Source of the DNA: CALNBC01 sp050945915
Lineage (GTDB): Bacteria > Bacillota > Clostridia > Christensenellales > CALWSW01
NCBI GenBank assembly: GCA_050945915.1
Contig: JBMNTV010000032.1
Span: 1-21,867 of the forward strand
Direction of reading: 5' to 3'
DNA: 21,867 bases
The stretch's first letter is position 1, and each line of letters opens with the position of its first letter. The notes beneath the pieces are model-generated. The model worked only from the letters and a program-made list of their open reading frames with translations. It had not been told where the DNA came from and did no database searches. A program made the translations under genes and the position numbers. Shown here piece by piece: positions 15,080-21,867 of the stretch.

Positions 15080-15547
15080 TTACCTCAACGCCAGCCACAA
15101 TAATCCGACGATCACGGATCCGCCGATGCCGTAAACCAGCACCGGCCCGGCGATGGTAAACATGCGGGCCGCGGTTCCCATGATCAGCCCTTCGCGCCGA
15201 AACTCCATCGCGGGGGACACGACCGAGTTGGAAAATCCGGTGATGGGCACCGCAGCGCCCGCTCCGCCGAACTTGTAGATCCTGTCGTAAACTCCCAGGC
15301 CAGTCAGCAAAGCGCCCAGAAAAACCATGACGATCGCGGTAAACGCGTTGACGTCATCCTGGGAAAGGTTCAGCACATAATGCCCGAATCTTCTGAAACC
15401 CTCTCCGATGGCGCAGATGATTCCGCCGGTAAAAAACGCCTTTACACAGTCGGGAAAGAGGGGGCTTTTGTCCATGCGCTTTTTGATCAGGGCTTGATAG
15501 CTTTCCTTGTCCTCCAGCTCTTTTTTGTTCATCTCTCTCGCCGTCAT
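15080..15547 (-). CDS. spoVAC: Stage V sporulation protein AC
   Basis: SpoVAC is a membrane protein of the SpoVA channel; in B. subtilis it behaves as a mechanosensitive channel for dipicolinate release. The 155-residue product has a charged N-terminus (MTAREMNKKELEDKESYQAL), then about four membrane segments including FFTGGIICAIGEGF, TAIVMVFLGALLTGLGVYDR and AGAAVPITGFSNSVVSPAME. The ATG at 15545-15547 is chosen because GGGAGG lies 4 nt upstream and it overlaps the preceding small frame in ATGA. The longer open frame to 15754 would cover that small gene. Confidence 0.95.
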   Translation of the reverse strand: MTAREMNKKELEDKESYQALIKKRMDKSPLFPDCVKAFFTGGIICAIGEGFRRFGHYVLNLSQDDVNAFTAIVMVFLGALLTGLGVYDRIYKFGGAGAAVPITGFSNSVVSPAMEFRREGLIMGTAARMFTIAGPVLVYGIGGSVIVGLLWLALR

Positions 15548-15663
15548 GTTTCCTCCCGTTGACGCAATCTTTCCGTATAGCCGCGGTAGCGAATCTCCCG
15601 CTCCTCCGGGGCGCGGGGGCAATCCACATTGGCTTCCGGTGGCTTGATCCTGGTTTTTTCCAT
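15544..15663 (-). CDS. Small charged protein, 39 residues, inside the spoVA operon
   Basis: I do not recognise a family. The product starts MEKTRIKPPEANVDCPRAPE and ends REIRYRGYTERLRQREET. It is hydrophilic, strongly charged, with one cysteine and no membrane segment. AAGGAGGAAACA directly precedes the ATG at 15661-15663, a strong ribosome site. A start 11 codons earlier (15694-15696) overlaps the spoVAB stop in ATGA and would give 50 residues, with a weaker site. The stop overlaps the spoVAC start in ATGA. The spacing and coupling on both sides argue for a real gene expressed with SpoVA. Its role is unknown; a small SpoVA partner is a guess. Confidence 0.7.
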   Translation of the reverse strand: MEKTRIKPPEANVDCPRAPEEREIRYRGYTERLRQREET

Positions 15664-15692
15664 TGTTTCCTCCTTCGGCGGGGGCTGTTGCT

Positions 15693-16112
15693 TCATGGTT
15701 GAAACCACGGGGTGAAGTAATAGGCCGCCACGCCCAAAGTCTTGCCGGCAGCAAGGGCGAATGCCATCACCCGTATGCTTTTTGCCAGCTTTAGCTTTCC
15801 CGAGATCATGGGAAAGATATTCAATACCTCGGCGAGGGCGGAAAGTACAACCCCCAGATAGATCCCCGCAAACAGTCCAAAAAGGAGCAGTAAAGGCATG
15901 GTCTCCGGCCTGCCGGAAAACCCCACTAGATGCAGCGCGGAAGCGACGAACGCGCCGAGGCACACCATTTTCCCATAAAGGGGAAGGAATCGCCTTGTTC
16001 CTGTCACCGCTGCGCACTGGGAAACCAGCCCCAGCACAATAAAGACCAGCGCCACCGCCGCGCCCACCACCAAACCGTGACCGAAGGCCACCAGAACGCC
16101 CAGAACGATCAT
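15693..16112 (-). CDS. spoVAB: Stage V sporulation protein AB
   Basis: SpoVAB is a membrane protein encoded in spoVA operons and needed for normal dipicolinate handling. The 139-residue product matches the usual length of about 140. It has about four hydrophobic segments, beginning MIVLGVLVAFGHGLVVGAAV, with RFLPLYGKMVCLGAFVASAL and GLFAGIYLGVVLSALAEVLN, then ending in the membrane-proximal TPWFQP. The ATG at 16110-16112 overlaps the spoVAA stop in ATGA, and GAGGAG lies 5 nt upstream. A longer frame to 16256 would run antiparallel to the family N-terminus and is rejected. Confidence 0.93.
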   Translation of the reverse strand: MIVLGVLVAFGHGLVVGAAVALVFIVLGLVSQCAAVTGTRRFLPLYGKMVCLGAFVASALHLVGFSGRPETMPLLLLFGLFAGIYLGVVLSALAEVLNIFPMISGKLKLAKSIRVMAFALAAGKTLGVAAYYFTPWFQP

Positions 16113-16675
16113 TTTTTCTCCTCTGCCTTGGCGACGTCGTATTTTTGCTGATCGGATTGCGCCGAGAACTCCTCCAGCTCGAAAAGGGAGGGGGACTTCT
16201 TCTTTCCTGGCAGAATATTCGTAAAAAACAACACGCCGATGCCCACCCCTGCGCAATAGGGGAGGGTGATCCAGGGGGACAAGTCATCGCTGCCCGTGAA
16301 GATCCGGGACAGGACCATATGGGTTTCCGGCATGTCCACGTCCGTCTGGTAGGTCAGGATGGTCATCGCCCCGCCGACAAACAGCAAAATGGCGACAAAG
16401 ACCGCCTTCAGGTACATGACCAGCCTGCTGTCCTCCTTTTGCCTGGGTTGAACAGCGCAGGCCGGCGCGCCCAAAAAGGTCACATCTTCCCGGTTCAGGG
16501 CTGCGGCAACGTCTGCCGCGGTGATGAGCAGCATCTCCTCCCCCACCGTCCCCAGCACGACGTCCTTGACCTGCTTGATGCCGGCATTTACCCCGGCAAG
16601 CTGGGCGACGTCCCGCAGGGCGACGCTTTCCCCTTTGTTCATGATGGCGCTCTGCTTCAGATAAATGAAAAGCAC
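16109..16675 (-). CDS. spoVAA: Stage V sporulation protein AA
   Basis: SpoVAA is the first protein of the SpoVA operon. The 188-residue product has a soluble N-terminal domain (VLFIYLKQSAIMNKGESVAL, then RDVAQLAG with VLGTVGEEMLLITAADVAAA) followed by two membrane segments (YLKAVFVAILLFVGGAMTIL and LPYCAGVGIGVLFFTNIL) and a charged tail. The GTG at 16673-16675 is chosen because GGGAGGT lies 5 nt upstream and the IYLK start matches the family; the open frame runs to 16738 without a better site. It opens the coupled operon. The 128 bp upstream hold the terminator of the next gene but no convincing sigma-G or sigma-F promoter by eye. Confidence 0.9.
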   Translation of the reverse strand: MLFIYLKQSAIMNKGESVALRDVAQLAGVNAGIKQVKDVVLGTVGEEMLLITAADVAAALNREDVTFLGAPACAVQPRQKEDSRLVMYLKAVFVAILLFVGGAMTILTYQTDVDMPETHMVLSRIFTGSDDLSPWITLPYCAGVGIGVLFFTNILPGKKKSPSLFELEEFSAQSDQQKYDVAKAEEKK

Positions 16676-16803
16676 GCTGTACCTCCCAGATCGCAATCCT
16701 TCAGCTTGGTTGCTTTGCCGATTCTGCTCCGCCTTCAAAAGCGCAACTCAAATTGCCGTATCCGCCAGGCTTGCTTCTTCGTCGCGCCAGGAAATGCACA
16801 TAC

Positions 16804-16838
16804 AAAAAGATCGGCAAGGTTATTTTCCCTTGCCGATC
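16804..16838 (-). terminator. Strong intrinsic terminator of the F420-ligase-like gene
   Basis: GATCGGCAAGG pairs perfectly with CCTTGCCGATC (11 bp) around an 8-nt loop, then TTTTTG on the minus strand. It lies 20 bp after the stop codon at 16858 and insulates the spoVA operon. Confidence 0.92.
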
Positions 16839-16857
16839 GCGTTTCTATGCCAATTGG

Positions 16858-18054
16858 TCATTTGTTGGTGGAATAATTATCGAAATACCCCTGAACGAGG
16901 ACGATGGGCGTACCCTTGTCCCCGCTTCCGCTGGTCAGGTCGCACAGGGATCCGAGAAGGTCCGTCAGCCTTCTTGGCGTGGTGCCCATCGCCGCCATGG
17001 ACGTCTTGAGATTGCCGTCCTTTTGGCGAATGTACTCGGTGATGGCATTTCGCAGGGCTTCGCCGCTTAAGCCCGCAAAGTCATTGTCCGCCAGGTACTT
17101 GAGCTTCAGCTCGTTGGGGGTGCCGATGAGCCCATCGGTATAAGCCGGGGAGACTACGGGGTCCGCAAGCTCCCAGATATGGCCGACGGGATCGCGGAAG
17201 GCGCCGTCCCCGTAAACCAGCACTTCCACATGCTTGCCGGTACGGTCAAGAATCTTCTTCTGAACGTCCAGCACAAAGGGTTGCGCGTCCCTGGGGAAGA
17301 GCTTGACCCTTTCCTCCGTGGATTTGTTGGAGCCGAGGATGCCGTATTCGGGGTTGTATCCCGAATCCCCCACCGGGGCGGTCAGGACATCTTCCAAACC
17401 AAAGACGGTCTTCGCTCCGGCAGCATTTAAAAGGCGCTTGGAGCGGTGGCGGCTGTGAATATCCCCGCAGAGCACATGGGGGGTATACTTAAGGATGGAG
17501 CGGCAGTCGTTCGCCAGGATGATCTCACACTCCGCGCCGCAGCTTTCGGCGATGTTCCTGTAAAGCGCGATATAATCCAAACCGGTGAAGGGGTGCTCCG
17601 GCCTGCCAAAAAGTTCCTCGAACCTTTCCTCGGTGAGGATGTCCGTCCAGGGATTGATGCCATGCTCGTCCAACTGGTCCAGCGAAACCAGGGCATTGCC
17701 CACTTCGTCCGCAGGATAGCTGAGCTGAATCACAATTTTTTTAACGCCCTTGCAGATTCCCCGCAGGCAGACGGAAAAGCGGTTGCGGCTGAGAATGGGG
17801 AAAATCAATCCCAGTTCCCCGCCGGGATACTTGTCCGCAATGTCCTTCGCGATGTGATCCACCGTCGCATAATTGCCCTGGGCCCGGGCGACCACGGCCT
17901 CGGTCACGCCGATGACATCCCTGTCGCAAAGCTCGAAGCCCTCCGACGCTGCGCATTCGATCACGCTGTCCGCCACGATTGACGCGAGATCGTCACCCTC
18001 TCTGATGATTGGCGCACGTACGCCCCGTACTACCGTTCCAACTGTTCTCGCCAT
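16858..18054 (-). CDS. Coenzyme F420-0:L-glutamate ligase family protein (function in Clostridia uncertain)
   Basis: The N-terminal half resembles CofE/FbiB ligases that add glutamate to F420-0 using GTP: VVRGVRAPIIREGDDLASIV, then DRDVIGVTEAVVARAQGNY. The 398-residue protein is longer than archaeal CofE (about 250). Its C-terminal part has CGDIHSRHRSKRLLNAAGAK, DVLTAPVGDSGYNPEYGILG, VEVLVYGDGAFRDPVG and a Gly/Ser-rich end. The ATG follows AAGGAG by 7 nt. It is a single-gene unit with a strong promoter and terminator, between the spoVA operon and the two-component operon. Clostridia are not known as F420 producers, so another gamma-glutamyl or amide ligation is plausible. No other F420 gene is in this window. 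I am confident of the family, not of the reaction. Confidence 0.75.
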   Translation of the reverse strand: MARTVGTVVRGVRAPIIREGDDLASIVADSVIECAASEGFELCDRDVIGVTEAVVARAQGNYATVDHIAKDIADKYPGGELGLIFPILSRNRFSVCLRGICKGVKKIVIQLSYPADEVGNALVSLDQLDEHGINPWTDILTEERFEELFGRPEHPFTGLDYIALYRNIAESCGAECEIILANDCRSILKYTPHVLCGDIHSRHRSKRLLNAAGAKTVFGLEDVLTAPVGDSGYNPEYGILGSNKSTEERVKLFPRDAQPFVLDVQKKILDRTGKHVEVLVYGDGAFRDPVGHIWELADPVVSPAYTDGLIGTPNELKLKYLADNDFAGLSGEALRNAITEYIRQKDGNLKTSMAAMGTTPRRLTDLLGSLCDLTSGSGDKGTPIVLVQGYFDNYSTNK

Positions 18055-18101
18055 GGGTGAACTCCTTAAATCCGCACAAAGGCGGTATTTTGCCGATGAC
18101 T

Positions 18102-18130
18102 ATTATATAGAACATGCTGTCAGATGTAAA
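18102..18130 (-). promoter_or_regulatory. Strong sigma-A promoter of the F420-ligase-like gene
   Basis: TTTACA (18125-18130), 17 bp, TATAAT (18102-18107) on the minus strand, about 48 bp before the start codon. Confidence 0.85.
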
Positions 18131-18242
18131 GCCTGCCATTCGGAATTTTCCCAATATTCTTCCCAATTCTCGATTTAATGTTCGGGTATTGACCCTTCAT
18201 TGTGGCATCAGCTTGACAATCGTATCAGTTGCCCGGGTTTGC

Positions 18243-18271
18243 TTGCGCGGCTTTGGCGGGAAGAGTATAAT
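18243..18271 (+). promoter_or_regulatory. Promoter of the two-component/Usp operon
   Basis: TTGCGC (18243-18248), 17 bp, TATAAT (18266-18271), about 60 bp before the response regulator. TTGACC and TTGACA copies lie upstream (about 18190 and 18213) and might be regulator sites, but this is weak. Confidence 0.6.
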
Positions 18272-18331
18272 ATACACATATTATTCTTCCTCTGATTATG
18301 CGCTTGATTGAAAGGGAGGCTCTGATCAAAC

Positions 18332-19024
18332 ATGCCGAAAACCCCTCACATTTTGATCTGTGACGATCAGGCCGTGCTGCACGAAACCCTTTCCCTCTAC
18401 CTGAAAGCCGAGGGCTTTACCTGGTCCTCCGCCTACGACGGCGAGGAAGCCCTTGAAAAGGCGAATGCCGAGCAGCCCGACCTCATCCTTCTCGATATTA
18501 TGATGCCCAAGATGTCTGGGACGGACGTGTGCAAAAACATCCGCAAGACCAGTTCCGTTCCCATCATCATGCTGACCGCAAAGGGCGAGGAGATCGACCG
18601 CATCGTCGGCCTGGAGCTCGGGGCGGACGATTACATCGTCAAACCCTTCAGCCCGCGGGAGGTCGTCGCCCGGATCAAGGCGGTGCTGCGCCGGACAAAC
18701 GAGAAGAGCGATCCCGCATCCCCGGTGCTGCGCTATGATTCCCTGGAGATCAACCTGAACCACTACGAGGTCAAGATCAAGGGCGCTGTCGTGCCCTTCA
18801 CCCCCAAAGAGGTCGAGATTTTGCATCTTCTGGCCTCCCACCCCGGCCAGGTATTTGACAGGGAGCAGATCCTTTCCGCGGTTTGGGGATACGACTACTT
18901 CGGCGACACCCGGGCGGTGGACACCCAGATAAAAAGAATCCGTCAAAAACTGCCCCAGGAAGGCGTCGGCTGGTCCATCAAGACCATCTACGGCGTCGGC
19001 TATAAATTCGAGGCTTCTCAATGA
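18332..19024 (+). CDS. Response regulator transcription factor, OmpR/PhoB family
   Basis: The protein is a DNA-binding regulator activated by phosphorylation. Its 230 residues form a receiver domain (about 5-118) with the acidic pair Asp11-Asp12, phosphoacceptor Asp55 in LILLDIMMPKMSG, Thr82 in LTAKG and Lys104 in VKPFSP. A C-terminal winged helix (about 133-228) has FTPKEVEILHLLASHPGQVF, then DREQILSAVWG and DTQIKRIRQKL ending GVGYKFE. The ATG is 12 nt from AGGGAGG, rather far. Its stop overlaps the kinase ATG in ATGA, so the two are coupled and form a cognate pair. The layout resembles PhoP/PhoR or WalR/WalK types, but the signal is unknown. Confidence 0.95.
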   Translation: MPKTPHILICDDQAVLHETLSLYLKAEGFTWSSAYDGEEALEKANAEQPDLILLDIMMPKMSGTDVCKNIRKTSSVPIIMLTAKGEEIDRIVGLELGADDYIVKPFSPREVVARIKAVLRRTNEKSDPASPVLRYDSLEINLNHYEVKIKGAVVPFTPKEVEILHLLASHPGQVFDREQILSAVWGYDYFGDTRAVDTQIKRIRQKLPQEGVGWSIKTIYGVGYKFEASQ

Positions 19025-20850
19025 TCAAAAGCGGGCTGTTCCTCCGCACCCTGACCCTGGTCATGGCCACGATCCTGCTGTCCGCGGTGCTGATCATGGC
19101 GCTTTTTGTGCCGCTTTCCAGGCGGCAGATCTCCAGCATCCGCGCCACGGAACTGGAGCTGAAGGCGAATTACCTGGCGGACGAGTACGTGCGCTACAAT
19201 CGCGGGTTGCAGTCCCACGAATCCTTCCGGCTGCGCGTGGGGAGCAACAGCGCCTGGGGCGCTTCCGCCATGGTCTTTAAGTACGACGGCACGCTGGACG
19301 TTTACACCATCCCCAACGACACCGAGGAAGGCACCCCGGAGCGCCAGCAGGCCATGGCCGCAGCCCAGGCCTTTGCCGCCACCCTTTCTGATTACGTCAC
19401 CACCGTCCTCGCCGTCGGCGAGTCCATCACCGTGGTGGACACCTCCGGCAGCGGCGCGGGCCATTTGATCGTCGGCGTTCCCGCCCATATCGCGGGGATC
19501 ACCATCGGCGCGGTCTTCCTGGCAAAACCCATGGCGGACGTGAACACCCCTTCCTCCGACCTCGCGGTTGCCCTGATGCTCTGTATGGCGCTGGCGCTTT
19601 TGATGATGCTCATCCCCTCTTTTTACGCCACGCGCTTCCTGATCAAACCCATCAACCAGATGAGGGACGTCGCCCTCGCCATGGCGGGCGGGGATTTCAC
19701 CGTCCGGGCCAACGATTCCCAAAGGGACGAAATCGGCCAGCTTGGCGGCGCGTTGAACTACCTTTCCAGCAGGCTTTCCAGCACCATCGGCGCGCTGGTG
19801 GTGGAGCGGAACAGGCTGGAGCGGATCTTAAACGGCCTTTCGGAAGGCATCGTCGCCGTGGGCAAGGACGGCGAGATTACCCACGCCAATCCCGCGGTGT
19901 TCCGGCTTTTTGGCGCAGATCCCCAAGCCGTATCCGACCGGATGGCGTTTATTCCGGATGCTTCCCTTTGGGATGATTTTGACGCCTGCGTGAAAGACGG
20001 CGTACCCATTTTGCGCAGCCTGATCTCCGATTCTACGATTTTCCTGGTCAATATCTCGCCCCTTGAGGATGAAAAGCGCGGCGTTGTGGGCGCGGTCGCC
20101 CTGTTCCATGACGTCACCGAATCCGAACGCCTGGAGCAGACCCGCAGGGATTACGTCGCCAACGTTTCCCACGAGCTGCGCACCCCCGTTGCCGCAGTCC
20201 GCGGCCTTGCGGAAGCCCTGTCGGACGGATTGGTGGACGAAGCGGACAAACCCCGGTATTACAGCCACATCCTTCGGGAGAGCATGCGCCTTTCCCGCTT
20301 GATCGACGACCTTTTGGAGCTTTCCAGGCTGCAAACCGGCGCTGTTGCCCTGGAAAAAGAATCGTTTGACGTCGCGGAGCTGCTTCGCTCCTTTGCGGAC
20401 TGCTACTCCCCCCGGGCGGACGCCGTCGGGATCAGCTTCGCTGTCGAAATCCCATCGGATTTGCCCTTTGCCATCAGCAACGCGGACCGGGTCGAGCAGG
20501 TGCTGGTCATCCTGTTTGACAATGCCATCAAGTTCACCCCCGAGGGCGGAAGGATTGCCCTTTCCGCCGACTTTGACGGCGAGAGCATCATCCTCTCCCT
20601 TTCCGACACGGGCTGCGGCATCGCAAAAACCGACCTGCCCCACGTGTTTGACCGTTTCTACAAAACCGACGCCGCCCATTCCCAAAGCGGCACAGGGCTT
20701 GGCCTTTCCATCGCCCAGGAAATCATAACCCTCCTTGGCGAACGCATCTGGGTCGAAAGCAAGCAGGGCGAAGGCACGACCTTCCGATTTACCCTCAAGG
20801 CAGAGGAACATGACGCTGACATGACCCACCCCCACGATCAGCTGAGGTGA
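19021..20850 (+). CDS. Membrane sensor histidine kinase (HAMP-PAS-HisKA-HATPase)
   Basis: The kinase senses a signal at or outside the membrane and phosphorylates the regulator encoded just upstream. The 609 residues contain membrane segment 1 (about 9-31), an extracytoplasmic domain (about 33-178), membrane segment 2 (about 180-201), HAMP (about 202-255), a PAS domain (about 262-370, GIVAVGKDGEITHANPAVFR), HisKA with VSHELRTP (His384), and the ATPase domain with N box FDNAIKF (Asn501), DTGCGI, FDRFYK and GTGLGL. All catalytic boxes are intact. The start overlaps the regulator stop in ATGA. The stop overlaps the ribosome site of the UspA-like gene. The ligand of the outer domain cannot be read from sequence. 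Confidence 0.95.
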   Translation: MIKSGLFLRTLTLVMATILLSAVLIMALFVPLSRRQISSIRATELELKANYLADEYVRYNRGLQSHESFRLRVGSNSAWGASAMVFKYDGTLDVYTIPNDTEEGTPERQQAMAAAQAFAATLSDYVTTVLAVGESITVVDTSGSGAGHLIVGVPAHIAGITIGAVFLAKPMADVNTPSSDLAVALMLCMALALLMMLIPSFYATRFLIKPINQMRDVALAMAGGDFTVRANDSQRDEIGQLGGALNYLSSRLSSTIGALVVERNRLERILNGLSEGIVAVGKDGEITHANPAVFRLFGADPQAVSDRMAFIPDASLWDDFDACVKDGVPILRSLISDSTIFLVNISPLEDEKRGVVGAVALFHDVTESERLEQTRRDYVANVSHELRTPVAAVRGLAEALSDGLVDEADKPRYYSHILRESMRLSRLIDDLLELSRLQTGAVALEKESFDVAELLRSFADCYSPRADAVGISFAVEIPSDLPFAISNADRVEQVLVILFDNAIKFTPEGGRIALSADFDGESIILSLSDTGCGIAKTDLPHVFDRFYKTDAAHSQSGTGLGLSIAQEIITLLGERIWVESKQGEGTTFRFTLKAEEHDADMTHPHDQLR

Positions 20851-20854
20851 TATT

Positions 20855-21244
20855 ATGACCTGTTCATCCCATCCTTCGGTGCTGGTACTGGTCACAAACC
20901 AGGCGAGCTGCGAACGGCTTATCCGAACCGGTGCCTCCCTCAAAGAAGACGGGCAGGCCGTGCGCGTTTTGAGCATTCAGCCCCGGTCCGAAGCGCCCTC
21001 GAATTCCAAAGTCATGGAGCATCTTTTCAGCGTCGCTTCCTCTGTCGGGGCGGACATGGCCGTTTATTACAGCGATGCACCGGTGGAAACCACCAGAATG
21101 TATATCCGGCGGTATGACATCAAGCTGATCGTCGTGGGCAGCAACCCGTCGGGCAGCAGCCTGTTCATCACGCAGCTGCATTCCACTTTCCCGGATCTGC
21201 CCATCGCCGTCATCATGCCGGACAGCTCGATCAAATGGCTTTGA
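20855..21244 (+). CDS. Universal stress protein (UspA)-like protein in a two-component operon
   Basis: The 129-residue cytosolic protein has an alpha/beta Usp-like pattern: strand VLVLVT, then QASCERLIRTGASLKEDGQA, VRVLSI, MAVYYSD, the strand LIVVGSNPSGSSL, and a final PIAVIMPD. CERLIRTGA resembles the Usp domain of KdpD kinases and clostridial UspA proteins. The usual ATP loop (Gx2Gx9GS) is only partly kept in GSNPSGSS, so nucleotide binding is uncertain. The ATG is 4 bp after the kinase stop, with GAGGTG overlapping that stop, so it is coupled to the kinase. A role in modulating the kinase is an inference from position. The strong terminator follows 50 bp later. Confidence 0.72.
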   Translation: MTCSSHPSVLVLVTNQASCERLIRTGASLKEDGQAVRVLSIQPRSEAPSNSKVMEHLFSVASSVGADMAVYYSDAPVETTRMYIRRYDIKLIVVGSNPSGSSLFITQLHSTFPDLPIAVIMPDSSIKWL

Positions 21245-21290
21245 CGTTTTTGCGATAAGCACCCATGGTTGTTCCGGGAAATAGCTAGTC

Positions 21291-21328
21291 AAAAAAACAC
21301 CGAAGCTGGTATTGCTTCGGTGTTTCCG
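21291..21328. terminator. Bidirectional intrinsic terminator
   Basis: AAACACCGAAGC and GCTTCGGTGTTT form a perfect 12-bp stem around TGGTATT. On the minus strand the stem is followed by a run of 7 T, and on the plus strand by TTTCCGTTT. It closes the two-component operon on the plus strand and the endonuclease Q-like gene on the minus strand. Confidence 0.9.
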
Positions 21329-21362
21329 TTTATTGAAACGCAATCCTTTGATGAATGTTTGT

Positions 21363-21384
21363 GATGCGGCGGACGGGCCGCGCC
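21363..21384. repeat. GC-rich stem between convergent genes
   Basis: GCGGCG and CGCCGC pair around a 9-nt loop near 21366-21386, in the 137-bp region between the terminator and the end of the endonuclease Q-like gene. There is no T-run. Nothing else is recognised in that region. Confidence 0.3.
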
Positions 21385-21462
21385 GCCTTTCGATGTGCCC
21401 CGCCCCTTTTCGTCGATTCCTTGAATCAGCCACGCTTTTCTTAAGGGAAAAAGGGACCTGCG

Positions 21463-21867
21463 TCAAAGGGGCATTGGGGGCGGGGTATTCTTACGCTTCC
21501 GCTGTCCAAGAAGCGCTATCTCGTCGGCAAAATCGGCCCGTTCCTCCGGCCGGAAAACAGCGATTTTGCCGTATTCTCCGTCGTAACCCGGGATCCGCTC
21601 AACCCTGCCCTCCCGCACCCGCAGGACCCCTTCGGCGAGAAGGGAGCCGAAATGGCGGGCGATCTCCTCCTTCGGCGCTTCCCGCAGGATGAAGAACTCC
21701 GGGCCCAGAACTGCCAGCATCCGGTCATAGACCGCCTGGGTTTTTTTGCCGTTTGCGGCAAAACCCGTTGCGGAAGCGATCACCTCCGGCAGGGGCACCA
21801 GCCTTTCGAAGGGTTTGGCGTTTGGCTTGACGAAGCCTTTGGGCCTATCCGCCAGCTCGTACAGGCG
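21463..21867 (-). CDS. Endonuclease Q family protein, C-terminal part (start beyond window)
   Basis: Only the last 134 residues are visible. They run from RLYELADRPKGF through PFERLVPLPEVIASATGFAA, KTQAVYDRMLAVLGPEFFIL, REAPKEEIARHFG and EGVLRVREGRVERIPGYDGE, to a basic, proline-rich end. The REVP-like, EGVxRVREG and PGYDGEYG pattern fits the C-terminal region of PHP-domain EndoQ-like proteins (the TIGR00375 group), which nick DNA at deaminated bases in archaea and some bacteria. The catalytic PHP domain would lie outside the window, so activity cannot be judged. The tail GQRKRKNTPPPMPL may be lineage-specific. The stop is at 21463-21465. Confidence 0.7.
   Translation of the reverse strand, partial: RLYELADRPKGFVKPNAKPFERLVPLPEVIASATGFAANGKKTQAVYDRMLAVLGPEFFILREAPKEEIARHFGSLLAEGVLRVREGRVERIPGYDGEYGKIAVFRPEERADFADEIALLGQRKRKNTPPPMPL

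Noticed and set aside
14044..15159. 371-codon open frame antisense to spoVAD
   Set aside because: Mirror of a well-conserved gene; no start signals.
16676..16800. Sigma-G promoter for the spoVA operon
   Set aside because: GCATT and GTATG motifs occur, but no CATACTA-like -10 lies at the correct distance.
19828..20976. 382-codon open frame antisense to the histidine kinase
   Set aside because: All catalytic boxes of the kinase are on the plus strand; the antisense frame has no ribosome site or domain.

Overview
The window reads as chromosomal DNA from a GC-rich, anaerobic, endospore-forming Bacillota, most likely a member of the Clostridia. It carries spore-specific genes (gpr, spoIIP and a spoVA operon), Shine-Dalgarno sites of the AAGGAGG type, sigma-A-like promoters, and the Gram-positive gene neighbourhoods comEC-holA/rpsT/gpr-spoIIP and infC-rpmI-rplT. 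I see no insertion sequence, prophage, CRISPR array, tRNA or rRNA. The genus cannot be fixed from the sequence alone.

Layout, left to right. (1) 1-3016: a glycerol catabolism pair on the minus strand, glpK followed by an FAD-dependent glycerol-3-phosphate dehydrogenase-type oxidoreductase cut off by the left edge. (2) 3017-3535: an unusually AT-rich non-coding block. (3) 3536-6436: murI, spoIIP and gpr, all minus. (4) 6506-6889: rpsT on the plus strand with its own promoter and terminator. (5) 6898-11099: holA, comEC and a SpoU/TrmH-family RNA methyltransferase on the minus strand. comEC is split by a frameshift between its membrane part and its metallo-hydrolase part. (6) 11118-12581: the infC-rpmI-rplT translation operon with a leader attenuator. 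(7) 12756-13228: a bacteriohemerythrin on the plus strand. (8) 13433-16675: a 37-codon gene under its own strong promoter, then a tightly coupled spoVAA-AB-(small ORF)-AC-AD-AE operon, all minus. (9) 16804-18130: a single-gene unit for a protein of the F420-0:glutamate ligase family. (10) 18243-21328: a plus-strand operon of response regulator, sensor histidine kinase and a UspA-like protein, closed by a two-way terminator. (11) 21463-21867: the C-terminal end of an endonuclease Q-like protein, minus.

Functional links. gpr, spoIIP and spoVA act at different stages of spore life: engulfment (SpoIIP), dipicolinate import and release (SpoVA), and protein breakdown at germination (GPR). murI supplies D-glutamate for peptidoglycan. 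infC, rpmI, rplT, rpsT and the RNA methyltransferase serve translation. comEC and holA serve DNA uptake and replication.

The points most worth following up are two unlisted small genes (13433-13546 and 15544-15663), the comEC frameshift, a bacteriohemerythrin that lacks one canonical iron-ligand histidine, the F420-ligase-like gene in a clostridial setting, and a lysine/glutamine/aspartate-rich insertion in the DNA polymerase III delta subunit. No clearly new multi-gene defence or mobile system is visible.
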